A stretch of DNA of 15,201 nt, from NCBI RefSeq assembly GCF_014359955.1, contig NZ_JACIYL010000017.1, forward strand, positions 1-15,201. The letters run 5' to 3'. Position 1 is the first letter of the stretch, and every line of letters starts with the position of its first letter. This document shows positions 1 through 6,814 of this stretch, in pieces. The translations under genes and the position numbers were made by a program. Under the pieces are notes generated by a model that worked only from the letters and a program-made list of their open reading frames with translations, was not told where the DNA came from and searched no databases. The stretch is from Thermogutta sp. GTDB lineage: Bacteria > Planctomycetota > Planctomycetia > Pirellulales > Thermoguttaceae.

Positions 1-1517
1 AAGTATGCAAACAATTCGGCCTTCCCACGAAACCCCCGCCAGTATCCGCGGCGGGGAATCCAGCACAACACGCGTTCCTGACCACTGGGTGATTTCCACC
101 AGAACGCCTTGTCGCCCCAAACTTCCAGGGTATGGCCGATTCGATGTCCGCCATTGGGACCGATGGAGAAATACCGCACACCTGCCTGGGCAAGCGCCGT
201 CACAATACCCCAGGTGTATCCCGGGACATCGCTGATCATGGCGGAATCAATCGGCACACCGATTTGCTCCTTCAGTCGCTGTGAATAATCGACAAGGCGA
301 AGCAGTTCCTCGGGACGGCACAGAGCGGTCAGTTCGTTTCCGTAAAGGGCCTGAAGCCCAATGACTCCCCGTTTCACCCCTTCCACGAACGCTGCTTTTT
401 TCTCTGGCGATGACTTTCGAAGATAACTATCCACAGCCCACAGGACTTCCACGTTCCATTTGAATTGAGCCTCGGGGGGATAATCCGCGGTTTTTGCAGC
501 GGTTTCCAAAGCCTGTTCGTAGAACCGCCAGTGATTCTCTTCGATTTTCGTCTGAATATCCGTATACCCGATATCGACATGGGAATGAGGCAGAAGATAG
601 ACGACCCATTCCCGCACCGGGTCCAGGGTCAGTTTGGTTTTAAGAATTACCTTATCGGAGGTACGAACGACGAGCTTCACGTCTTTTCGTTCGATGACCC
701 GTGGTACCGGGACGATGACCTCTTGCGCACCATCCTTAACACTTCCCGACCAGCACGGCGTTCCTTCGCAGATGACCTCGACCGATTCAGGCTCGCCCGC
801 TCGGATGATCACCAACTCTACGACCTGCCGCAGCTCCCCGTGTGATTTCACCAAAGCCGGTACAGCTTGGATGGATCGGACTGCCGTCACGTCTTTGAGA
901 GGTACCACGCGAACACCTAGAGGAGCCAGAAACACCACGGCATCATACAGCATCCAGCTTCCTTCCTGCGTGTTTATGGAAATAACGTTGGTCCCCATGC
1001 GAAGCGTGTCGGCAGGGACGGTGACCCGCACTTCACAGGGTTTTGCTTCTTTCAGGTCGCCCATAATCGTTGCGTCGGGCCCGCCTGGCGGAAGTGTTTG
1101 TTGAGAAACAACCCTGCCATTCACACTGATGGCAACTCGGGGAGGCGAACGGTAGTGAGTGTTCGCCAAAGACAGGACGAGTTCGCAGTCTTCGGGCGGT
1201 AGTGTCTCCAGGCCGAATAAAATTGTCGCGGTGTGAGGCCGCCCGCCTGCCCACACATCGGCCGGTCCTGGCTGGACGTACGGCCAGTCCTTTGCTGCTT
1301 CCGACACGCCCACCAGGTAAATGGGATCTTCCCGATACTGACTGAAACGGTCCGGAGCCAGGGCAAACCCCTGGGTTTTCCCATCCTTTTGACCGATCTG
1401 CCACAGGACCGTGCGGGCATCGCTGCCATCACTGGCAAAACAGAGCGAGCGTGAAGCCGGTCTCGGGATCAGTAAAGCACAACTCACAAAAGCGAAGATA
1501 ACAGGACGAAGTCGCAT
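1..1517 (-). CDS. Secreted glycoside hydrolase family 38-like protein (alpha-mannosidase-like), 5' part only
   Basis: The frame is open from ATG at 1517 to the window edge, giving about 505 residues without a stop; the 3' end is missing. A Shine-Dalgarno GGGAGGTGA lies just upstream. The N-terminus has a basic start and hydrophobic stretch ending near AS-R-S, like a signal peptide, so the protein is probably exported. Residues about 30-300 look like beta-rich carbohydrate-binding or accessory sequence. The catalytic part then starts with LLPHSHVDIGYTD; H311, H313 and D315 fit the GH38 metal motif HxHxD. Asp430 in ISDVPGY is a plausible nucleophile. Known GH38 enzymes are zinc-dependent retaining alpha-mannosidases, but this divergent branch (HxHxDxGYTD rather than HxHxDxxW) has uncertain substrates. 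It could instead belong to a related GH38-like domain of unknown function such as DUF5054. The GH38-like fold is fairly sure; the mannosidase activity is inference. Confidence 0.75.
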   Translation of the reverse strand, partial: MRLRPVIFAFVSCALLIPRPASRSLCFASDGSDARTVLWQIGQKDGKTQGFALAPDRFSQYREDPIYLVGVSEAAKDWPYVQPGPADVWAGGRPHTATILFGLETLPPEDCELVLSLANTHYRSPPRVAISVNGRVVSQQTLPPGGPDATIMGDLKEAKPCEVRVTVPADTLRMGTNVISINTQEGSWMLYDAVVFLAPLGVRVVPLKDVTAVRSIQAVPALVKSHGELRQVVELVIIRAGEPESVEVICEGTPCWSGSVKDGAQEVIVPVPRVIERKDVKLVVRTSDKVILKTKLTLDPVREWVVYLLPHSHVDIGYTDIQTKIEENHWRFYEQALETAAKTADYPPEAQFKWNVEVLWAVDSYLRKSSPEKKAAFVEGVKRGVIGLQALYGNELTALCRPEELLRLVDYSQRLKEQIGVPIDSAMISDVPGYTWGIVTALAQAGVRYFSIGPNGGHRIGHTLEVWGDKAFWWKSPSGQERVLCWIPRRGYWRGFRGKAELFAY

Positions 1518-1808
1518 CGGTCACCTCCCAGGAGCGTTGGTTATTTCGCGGAAACTTCCCTCGCCGTTAGCCAGTCAATCCGCTCAACACGGACATTTGG
1601 GGCGCGCCATCAATTCCACCCAGACGATGGACTCTCCACGACGATTGCCGCGGTGCTGAGCAAGCGCTTGTGGCGGTGTTCTCGCAGAAAACTCCGACGT
1701 TTTGGCAGAAAACACCGTGCCAGCCGATGCATCCCTCGCAAGGACGTCGGCGATGTCCGGAAGCAAACCTTTCTCCGGCAGGCAACGTACACCATCCCCC
1801 GGCCACAG
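1518..1808. other. Intergenic gap between bioF and the GH38-like gene
   Basis: About 290 bases lie between the bioF stop and the GH38-like start, both on the minus strand. Overlapping short ORFs exist in several frames, but none has a recognisable protein or a good Shine-Dalgarno. The only structure seen is an imperfect inverted repeat at 1674-1717. I found no confident promoter for the GH38-like gene. Confidence 0.6.
1674..1717. repeat. Imperfect inverted repeat (hairpin) downstream of bioF
   Basis: Arms CGGTGTTCTC...AAAAC and GTTTT...GAAAACACCG pair around a TCCGAC loop, with a mismatched centre of about four bases per arm. The nonamer GCAGAAAAC also occurs twice as a direct repeat (1684-1692 and 1705-1713). 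There is no T-run on either side, so it is not a textbook terminator. It lies about 90 bases after the bioF stop and could still be a 3'-end structure for that transcript. Confidence 0.45.
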
Positions 1809-3014
1809 TCAAGCATCGCCGAGTCCCACCGTCCGTCGTGCCTCTCCGAGCGCCTCCACCAACTGATGCAGGTCGCCGTCCTGATGCTGAAAGGTGACGC
1901 TCACCCGAAGGCACGCCTCCTCGTCAGGAACCGCCGGAGGCCGGATGGCGGGCACGAAAAGACCGCGGGTTTCCAGAAATCGAGCAAGCGAAAGTGCCAC
2001 TTCCGGTTGCCGGACAACGATCGGGATAATTTGACTGCTCGATCGCCCGACATCCCATCCGTTACGCTTGAGAGTCTCCCGCAACAATTCGGCCCTCTGC
2101 AAGACTAATGCGCGTCGATATGGCTCCTGTTTGACGATTTCCAGCGCGGCGACCGCTGCATAACATGCAACGCCGGGGAGGGCCGTGGAAAACATGTAAG
2201 GCCGGGCCTTTTGCACCAACCACTCAATCAGTTCCCTGCTCCCGACCACAAATCCTCCGACGGAGCCGAGGGCCTTGCTGAGCGTCCCCACACGGACCGG
2301 TACCCGCTGTTCAACGCCAAAAAATTCCACAACCCCCCGGCCTCGATCGCCAAAAACCCCCGTGGCGTGTGCCTCATCAACCATGAGGATGGCGTGATGG
2401 CGCTCGCACACTTCCACAAGCTGAGGAATGGGGGCCAGATCGCCATCCATACTGAAAAGCGTATCCGTGACCACAAGGCGCCGCCGATGCTTGTGCGGTT
2501 TGGCCAGCAGGCGGTCCAAAGTGTCCACGTCCGAGTGTGGGAAGACCCGGAAATCCGCCCGGCTCAGTTTGCAACCATCGATAATGCTGGCATGGTTTTT
2601 TCGATCGCAATAAACCGCATCCCCCGGCCCGACAAGAGCCGCGATCGTTCCCGCATTGGCAGCAAATCCAGTAGGAAACACCAGCGCCGCCTCACAGCCC
2701 TCGAACTTCGCGAGGGCCTCCTCAAGAGCAGCGTGGGCGGAGGATCTGCCACAAACAAGAGCACTGGCGCCGCTTCCCCAGCCCTCTTTCTCCAAACCGT
2801 GCCGTACCGCCTCAGCAAGCCTGGGATCGCCCGCCAACCCCAGGTAATCGTTGGAGCCAAAGTTCACCAGCTCGCGACCGTCGAGCCAAATGGTCCGCCC
2901 TTGAGGGCTCTGTCGACATCGCCGCATCCGCCGAAGAGATCGGCGATCCAATTCCTCCAAAGCCTCGCCCAGCCATCCGAGGACATCCAACTTGTGCTCC
3001 GGTTGGCCTTCCAT
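1809..3014 (-). CDS. bioF: 8-amino-7-oxononanoate synthase (BioF, biotin synthesis)
   Basis: 401 residues, the usual length for the alpha-oxoamine synthase family. The enzyme is a cytoplasmic PLP protein that condenses pimeloyl-ACP or pimeloyl-CoA with L-alanine to make 8-amino-7-oxononanoate. Visible family marks are SNDYLGL (54-60), the PLP-stacking His in DRKNHASIID (H141), DEAHATGVFG with D213 and H216, and the PLP lysine in GTLSKALGSVGG (K247). ATG at 3014 gives an N-terminus like known BioF proteins, though no good Shine-Dalgarno precedes it. The gene is 63 bases behind the HIT gene and likely co-transcribed. No other bio gene is in the window. Related alternatives are 2-amino-3-ketobutyrate CoA ligase (Kbl) and serine palmitoyltransferase; BioF is preferred on overall similarity, so substrate choice is less certain than the fold. 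Confidence 0.85.
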   Translation of the reverse strand: MEGQPEHKLDVLGWLGEALEELDRRSLRRMRRCRQSPQGRTIWLDGRELVNFGSNDYLGLAGDPRLAEAVRHGLEKEGWGSGASALVCGRSSAHAALEEALAKFEGCEAALVFPTGFAANAGTIAALVGPGDAVYCDRKNHASIIDGCKLSRADFRVFPHSDVDTLDRLLAKPHKHRRRLVVTDTLFSMDGDLAPIPQLVEVCERHHAILMVDEAHATGVFGDRGRGVVEFFGVEQRVPVRVGTLSKALGSVGGFVVGSRELIEWLVQKARPYMFSTALPGVACYAAVAALEIVKQEPYRRALVLQRAELLRETLKRNGWDVGRSSSQIIPIVVRQPEVALSLARFLETRGLFVPAIRPPAVPDEEACLRVSVTFQHQDGDLHQLVEALGEARRTVGLGDA

Positions 3015-3077
3015 GTCTGTAAAAAATGGGAGGAACGAGTGAATCGCGGGATGGATGATGAAGTAACGCCTCAGACT

Positions 3078-3422
3078 TCAACCCGGCGGCCAGCCAAACT
3101 GTCGCCCGGCCAGCATGTGGAAGTGCAGATGCATCACTTCCTGACCAGCATCTTTGCCGTTGTTGAGCACCACCCGGTAGCCCTGATTCAAACCCAATTG
3201 GGTGGCAATGGTTTGCATAGCCAGAAAGCATCGACCGATCAACTCGGCATCTTCTTCCTGAAGCGCCTCAATGTTCGGAATCTCTTTTTTAGGAATGACG
3301 ATAATGTGAACAGGCGCCTGGGGGTTGATGTCCTTGAAAGCAATACAATCGGCATCCTCGTAGACAATGTCGGCCGGAATTTCTCTGTCGATGATCTTTT
3401 TAAAGACTGTTTTCGGAGACAT
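3078..3422 (-). CDS. HIT family protein (HINT-like nucleotide hydrolase)
   Basis: 114 residues from ATG at 3422, typical for bacterial HINT proteins. The start at 3422 is chosen over ATG 3452 because GAGGGTG sits about eight bases upstream and the N-terminus MSPKTVFKKIIDREIPA matches the family; 3452 has no Shine-Dalgarno. The histidine triad is HLHFHML (H98, H100, H102), with H100 the expected nucleophile. The segments DINPQAPVHIIVIPKK and NNGKDAGQEVMHLH are also typical. Family members hydrolyse adenosine phosphoramidates or similar nucleoside phosphoramidates in the cytoplasm; the physiological substrate in bacteria is mostly unclear. It lies 87 bases after the Trm112-like gene and 63 before bioF, so an operon is likely but not proven. 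Confidence 0.88.
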   Translation of the reverse strand: MSPKTVFKKIIDREIPADIVYEDADCIAFKDINPQAPVHIIVIPKKEIPNIEALQEEDAELIGRCFLAMQTIATQLGLNQGYRVVLNNGKDAGQEVMHLHFHMLAGRQFGWPPG

Positions 3423-3509
3423 TGTGACACCCTCGTTGCCCAAATCCCGCATCTATCGATGAATCGGATCGTTCCCCATGCCTCTAAAAACCAATGCACA
3501 ACTTACCAG

Positions 3510-3797
3510 CTAACTTCGGCTCTCCGATTTGGAAAGCTCACTGATGAACTGGCTGACATAGATTCCGTCGTCAATCAAAAGCGTTGGAATGCTATCCCAA
3601 ACAGGATAAGCAATCTCATTGTCCTCGCGGACCAAGAGTGTTTCCACAGGCCGCTCGACTTTTCGTGAGGCCCGATTGACGAGCTCCCCACGCTCGATGG
3701 CAGCATTCACCGCATCCACCAAGGTTTGCGATGCCACCCGAAGGCTCTGTTTCGTTTCGGGACAGGCCAAAAGGTTAACCAAGCGTGCGTCCAGCAT
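3510..3797 (-). CDS. Trm112-like / YcaR-type small protein
   Basis: 95 residues from ATG at 3797. The ends match the Trm112 family: LVNLLACPETKQSL near the start and YPVWDSIPTLLIDDGI (64-79). In eukaryotes and archaea Trm112 is a zinc-binding partner that activates methyltransferases; the role of bacterial relatives such as YcaR is poorly known. Here only one cysteine (C12) is present, so the four-Cys zinc site is lost. About 35 extra residues separate the two conserved ends. The start is uncertain: the frame is open further up to ATG 3839 and GTG 3851, but 3797 gives the family-like N-terminus; the Shine-Dalgarno is weak at each. It heads the Trm112-HIT-bioF cluster. Confidence 0.72.
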   Translation of the reverse strand: MLDARLVNLLACPETKQSLRVASQTLVDAVNAAIERGELVNRASRKVERPVETLLVREDNEIAYPVWDSIPTLLIDDGIYVSQFISELSKSESRS

Positions 3798-3856
3798 CGA
3801 TGCTTCCCACCAAGGTGTACCAAGAAATCGGTTTTCCATCACGGATACCACACATT

Positions 3857-3904
3857 TTACCGAATTCGTCCACGTCCGGGGAATCGATCGCGTCCATGGC
3901 TCAT
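3857..3904 (-). CDS. Possible 15-residue Arg-rich leader peptide
   Basis: A perfect Shine-Dalgarno AAGGAGGTG (minus strand, 3916-3908) sits five bases before ATG 3904. The reading frame gives MSHGRDRFPGRGRIR and stops at TAA (3859-3857). This is the strongest ribosome-binding site in the gap and leads to no long gene. It lies 60 bases upstream of the preferred Trm112-like start. It could be a translated leader (five Arg in 15 residues), a remnant, or the ribosome site of a gene whose start has shifted frame. A second overlapping frame (ATG 3897, 40 codons, stop at 3775) runs over the Trm112 start, but its spacing of 12 is poor. Confidence 0.3.
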   Translation of the reverse strand: MSHGRDRFPGRGRIR

Positions 3905-4027
3905 CCGCACCTCCTTAAAGATCTCCGAGACGGCATGGCACAACGCGCCGTAGCAGCAAATGATGAATTGCCCCGACGCTGTAACCAGCGACTTAGCCGA
4001 GCGACTCGAGCCCGGTCGGTGCGATAG

Positions 4028-4163
4028 ATGGTCCCAACGCTGGAAGGCGAACGAGGCAGGCACGTCCCTCCAAAAAATCCTGCGGAGGGGCGCGCTTGCC
4101 TGCCCGCCGGAACGCAAAGCATGCTCCAACGCCGAAAAGCGGACGTGACAGGAACGTCCCTCC
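4028..4163. repeat. Imperfect 43-44 base direct repeat, two copies
   Basis: Copy one is 4028-4071 and copy two 4121-4163. Both start with ATG(G/C)T(C)CCAACGC and end with (G/A)CGTCCCTCC on the plus strand; read on the minus strand they start with GGAGGGACGT and contain GCGTTGG. Roughly three quarters of positions agree by eye. The 49 bases between them carry a partly complementary arm (see the hairpin entry). It looks like a decayed dispersed intergenic repeat. Confidence 0.6.
4054..4101 (+). repeat. Long hairpin inside the repeat region
   Basis: Arm 4054-4071 (AGGCAGGCACGTCCCTCC) pairs with 4084-4101 (GGAGGGGCGCGCTTGCCT) across a 12-base loop. In plus-strand RNA, 15 Watson-Crick pairs, two G-U pairs and a single A-C mismatch give an 18-position stem. 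No T-run follows, so it is not a canonical terminator. The same second arm can also pair with the end of repeat copy two (4147-4163), so two alternative folds are possible. Confidence 0.5.
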
Positions 4164-4556
4164 GAAAGTGCAACTGACAAGCAGCATTCCTCCGGCTTGA
4201 ACCTCACTCCCACGCCAACCCGTTTGAATGCGCGCGTCCTCAGCCGCAGAGAACAAACAGGACTGTGTCAAAAGATGTTACGGATTGACGGGCGCCCCCC
4301 GAATCATTTACGATTTCTGTTGGGGATCAGGACCACACGGTTTCCCGATCCGAGCTTTCGGAGGTCGGCAATCGGGAGGCCCTTTAACGACTGTTGCGGA
4401 ATTGTGCATCGCATCGACAAATTAGACAGCAATCCCACGTAACCAACCGTATGTCCCACCTTCAGCCCACTGCAGAGTGGACCACCTTCCCATTTTTGAT
4501 TCCTCCGGTCGTGTTCTTGCCGGTTGTGCGCATTTCCAAGAAACCTGGCCGGGAAC

Positions 4557-4585
4557 TTGCCAAGGACACGATAAATCATTATTGT
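4557..4585 (+). promoter_or_regulatory. Candidate sigma70-type promoter for the exported oxidoreductase
   Basis: TTGCCA (4557-4562, five of six to TTGACA), a 17-base spacer and TATTGT (4580-4585, four of six to TATAAT). Transcription would start near 4592, leaving a leader of about 56 bases before ATG 4648. This is consensus matching by eye only. Confidence 0.35.
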
Positions 4586-4647
4586 GGCGCGTATTCGGCA
4601 ATGTGCCTGGATTGAGTTTCGTTCCTGTTTGTGTAGGAGGATCTGCC

Positions 4648-5985
4648 ATGGCGTTCCGCTCGAGTCGTCGGGAGTTCTTGCAGACGTCCGCGGTCATCGG
4701 TATTGGCTACTGGGTGGCCGGCGGAGTCCGCGCCGAGGAGAGCAAATCCCCCAACGAAAAGATTCAGTTCGCATGCATTGGCTTGGGCGGCAAAGGTCAG
4801 AGTGACTCAGCCGATGCGGGAAACGCGGGAGTAGTCGTGGCCATCTGCGACGTTGACGATCGGACGCTCGACGCTGCCGCCAAGCGATTTAAAGACGCGA
4901 AGAAGTATTACGACTATCGCAAGCTCTTCGACGAAATGGCCGACAAGATCGACGCGGTCACCGTCAGCACGCCCGACCACAATCACGCGGCAGCCTCTCT
5001 GCTGGCGATGCGATTGGGTAAGCACTGCTTCTGCCAGAAGCCTCTCACACGTACCATCTATGAAGCCCGATTGATGGGCCAGGTAGCCCGAGAAAAGAAA
5101 GTGCAAACGCAAATGGGCAATCAGGGCACAGCGAATCCCGCCCTCCGCCGTGCGGCTGCCTTGCTTAAGAAAAATATTCTTGGCACTGTGAAGGAAGTTC
5201 ATGTGTGGACCAACCGGCCCATCTGGCCGCAAGGGGGTACTCGGGCGCCAGAACAGCCGGTTCCTCCGTACCTCCACTGGGAAGAATGGATTGGCCCGGC
5301 CAAGTTCCGCCCCTATGCCCCGGGCTACCACCCGTTCTCGTGGCGTGGCTGGTGGGACTTCGGCACCGGTGCACTCGGCGATATGGCGTGCCACACCCTC
5401 AACATGCCGTACGCCGGTCTGGACTTGCGGGATCCGGTCTCCGTTCAGGCTGAAACCTCCGGCCATAACCGGGATAGCTTCCCCAAGTGGTCGATCATCA
5501 CCTATGAGTTCGCTGCCAACGACTGGCGGCCGGGGCTCACACTCAAGTGGTACGACGGTGGAAAGTTACCTCCCAAGGAATTGTTTAAGGAATTCGACGA
5601 CCCCTCCGCCCCCACGGCAAGCGGCGCGTTGATCATCGGGGACAAGGGGAAGATGTACGCCCCCGGCGACTACTGTGATCGCTTCGTTATTGTTCCCAAA
5701 GACCTGACAGTGCCGGAAGTTGAATTCGAACGCTCGCCGGGTCACTTCACCGAATGGGTGCTGGCCATCAAGACCGGCAAGCCGGCTATGTCCAACTTCC
5801 CGGATTATGCCAGTCCGCTCACCGAAACGGTTCTCCTCGGTAACCTGGCAGTTTGGGTAGCCAATGAACCCGGGGTTGGTCCCAAGGTCGAGTGGGATGC
5901 AGCCAATCTCAAGGCCAAGAATATCTCCGGTCTCGAAGAGCTGATTAAGCCAGTCTATCGGCCGGGGTATACGCTCGACGCATGA
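4648..5985 (+). CDS. Tat-exported Gfo/Idh/MocA family oxidoreductase
   Basis: 445 residues from ATG 4648, chosen because TAGGAGG precedes it at eight bases and the N-terminus becomes a twin-arginine signal (SRREFLQTSA, R7 and R8, then a hydrophobic stretch to about residue 29). The open frame extends upstream to 4477, but that part is not protein-like. After the signal comes the Rossmann NAD(P) domain (FACIGLGGKG, 40-49; AICDVDDR; STPDHNHAAASLLAM) and the C-terminal substrate domain with GALGDMACHTLN (D245, H249, the usual catalytic pair). The family's usual EKP lysine motif reads QKP here (residues 130-132). Family members oxidise or reduce sugars and related polyols. Export of the folded, cofactor-loaded enzyme is known for Zymomonas glucose-fructose oxidoreductase. 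Substrate is unknown. It appears to stand alone, followed by a hairpin at 6097-6132. Confidence 0.88.
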   Translation: MAFRSSRREFLQTSAVIGIGYWVAGGVRAEESKSPNEKIQFACIGLGGKGQSDSADAGNAGVVVAICDVDDRTLDAAAKRFKDAKKYYDYRKLFDEMADKIDAVTVSTPDHNHAAASLLAMRLGKHCFCQKPLTRTIYEARLMGQVAREKKVQTQMGNQGTANPALRRAAALLKKNILGTVKEVHVWTNRPIWPQGGTRAPEQPVPPYLHWEEWIGPAKFRPYAPGYHPFSWRGWWDFGTGALGDMACHTLNMPYAGLDLRDPVSVQAETSGHNRDSFPKWSIITYEFAANDWRPGLTLKWYDGGKLPPKELFKEFDDPSAPTASGALIIGDKGKMYAPGDYCDRFVIVPKDLTVPEVEFERSPGHFTEWVLAIKTGKPAMSNFPDYASPLTETVLLGNLAVWVANEPGVGPKVEWDAANLKAKNISGLEELIKPVYRPGYTLDA

Positions 5986-6518
5986 TGGCCTTTGAGTGGT
6001 TTTCCTGCTTCAAACGAATGGGAAACCAGTAAGCCACCTGTATGGTGGAATATAATTCCCGCCGGTGCAGGCCAAAAGCAAAGCAGTGAATCGGTTATTG
6101 CGGGGATCGTTTTTCTGAACGGTCCCCGCAATTCTCACAGATTCTTATGCTGGTAGGGATACAAGCCTATAATCGTATACACGCGTGTCGTGCTATCAAA
6201 AAACGGCATTGGTGTGGACAGGCCAAGAGTTTGCCGAAACTGTGTGGGAGCCTCGTTTTATCGCAACGATTGAAACGTTGGTTGAGGTAATAGAACGTCG
6301 TCATGGAATACCCGGGAGTCCGGGATGTTCGTAAAGTCGATAAGGTCAGCAAAAGTCGACACGCTTCTGCTGTCAGTTCGCGCATGGTGGGTGGGTAGCA
6401 GTATTTTTAAAAAGCTATTCGCACAATCTGCTGATTGGGGGTTTTCACATCCTCAGCTTCGGCGCAGCCAAGAACTGAGCGGCAAATTTCTGATCTCCTT
6501 CGGCGCGAGGTGAATTCT
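5986..6518. other. Gap upstream of the small gene and aroB
   Basis: About 530 bases with no recognisable gene. It holds a small hairpin CCACC-TGTAT-GGTGG (6034-6048), TATAAT boxes at 6051-6056 and 6168-6173 without good -35 boxes, and a strong hairpin at 6097-6132. A 62-codon frame at 6325-6513 ends inside the next gene's Shine-Dalgarno, but its protein is not family-like. Confidence 0.5.
6097..6132 (+). terminator. Strong hairpin, possible terminator of the exported oxidoreductase gene
   Basis: ATTGCGGGGATCG (6097-6109) pairs with CGGTCCCCGCAAT (6120-6132) around a ten-base loop TTTTTCTGAA. Twelve Watson-Crick pairs and one G-U pair make a 13-position stem. No clear T-run follows, so it is not a textbook intrinsic terminator, but it lies 111 bases after the stop at 5985 and is the best 3'-end candidate. 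Confidence 0.45.
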
Positions 6519-6782
6519 ATGGCCAACGAGTACGATCCTTACCGGGAAGCCCTGGTGGTGGAGAAAATCTTCCTTTGGCCCAAAGAACTTGACCATCATC
6601 CGGAAGAACTTCGCCGTCGTGTAGAGCACGAACTGGATGCTCATCCGCAGCACGCCGAACAACTGGCCTACGTACGATTGCCAGTAGGGTTTCGACGCGA
6701 AATTACGATTACGGTAAACGATATCGAACGGATCCTGGGGACGTCCGATGAGACGAGTGAGGCCGCACAGACCCCAGTCTGA
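6519..6782 (+). CDS. Small protein of unknown function upstream of aroB
   Basis: 87 residues from ATG 6519, chosen because GAGGTGA lies about five bases upstream; the frame stays open back to 6435 but without a ribosome site. I do not recognise the family. The protein is soluble and charged, with no signal peptide or membrane segment. It starts MANEYDPYREALVVEK, has a His/Glu-rich helix-like middle (ELDHHPEELRRRVEHELDAH), then a short beta-like part (FRREITITVNDIERIL) and a polar tail. It ends 32 bases before the preferred aroB start, so both are likely on one transcript; its role cannot be read from the sequence. Base composition fits its neighbours. Confidence 0.6.
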   Translation: MANEYDPYREALVVEKIFLWPKELDHHPEELRRRVEHELDAHPQHAEQLAYVRLPVGFRREITITVNDIERILGTSDETSEAAQTPV

Positions 6783-6814
6783 GTGAAAACGTTCGATTGC
6801 GACTATCATCAGCC

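Larger units (their letters stand above)
3917..4556. other. Long non-coding gap with degenerate repeats
   Basis: Between the mini-ORF and the promoter of the exported oxidoreductase no convincing gene was found. Minus-strand ORFs at 3857-4213, 3901-4173 and 3993-4271 overlap in three frames and gain their shared look from a nucleotide repeat, which argues against coding. Plus-strand ORFs of 60-80 codons here have no family-like sequence. The repeat and hairpin at 4028-4163 are the main structure. Confidence 0.55.

Noticed and set aside
2211..3668. Long plus-strand open frame of 485 codons
   Set aside because: It lies opposite bioF, the HIT gene and the Trm112-like gene, which have clear family motifs; its own sequence has none. 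It is an antisense shadow in GC-rich DNA.
3857..4213. Minus-strand frame of 118 codons ahead of the Trm112 cluster
   Set aside because: It overlaps other minus frames and its upper part is translated repeat DNA. Only its last 15 codons have a ribosome site, and these are reported separately.
4285..4314. TTGACG with an 18-base spacer to TACGAT as a promoter
   Set aside because: The match is fair, but it is more than 330 bases from the next gene, and the site at 4557-4585 fits better.
4807..5466. Minus-strand frame of 219 codons
   Set aside because: Antisense to the exported oxidoreductase.
6325..6513. Plus-strand frame of 62 codons ending inside the Shine-Dalgarno of the small gene
   Set aside because: A GGGAG six bases before its ATG and the tight join to the next gene are suggestive, but the protein has no family-like pattern, and a stop inside GAGGTGA is expected by chance.
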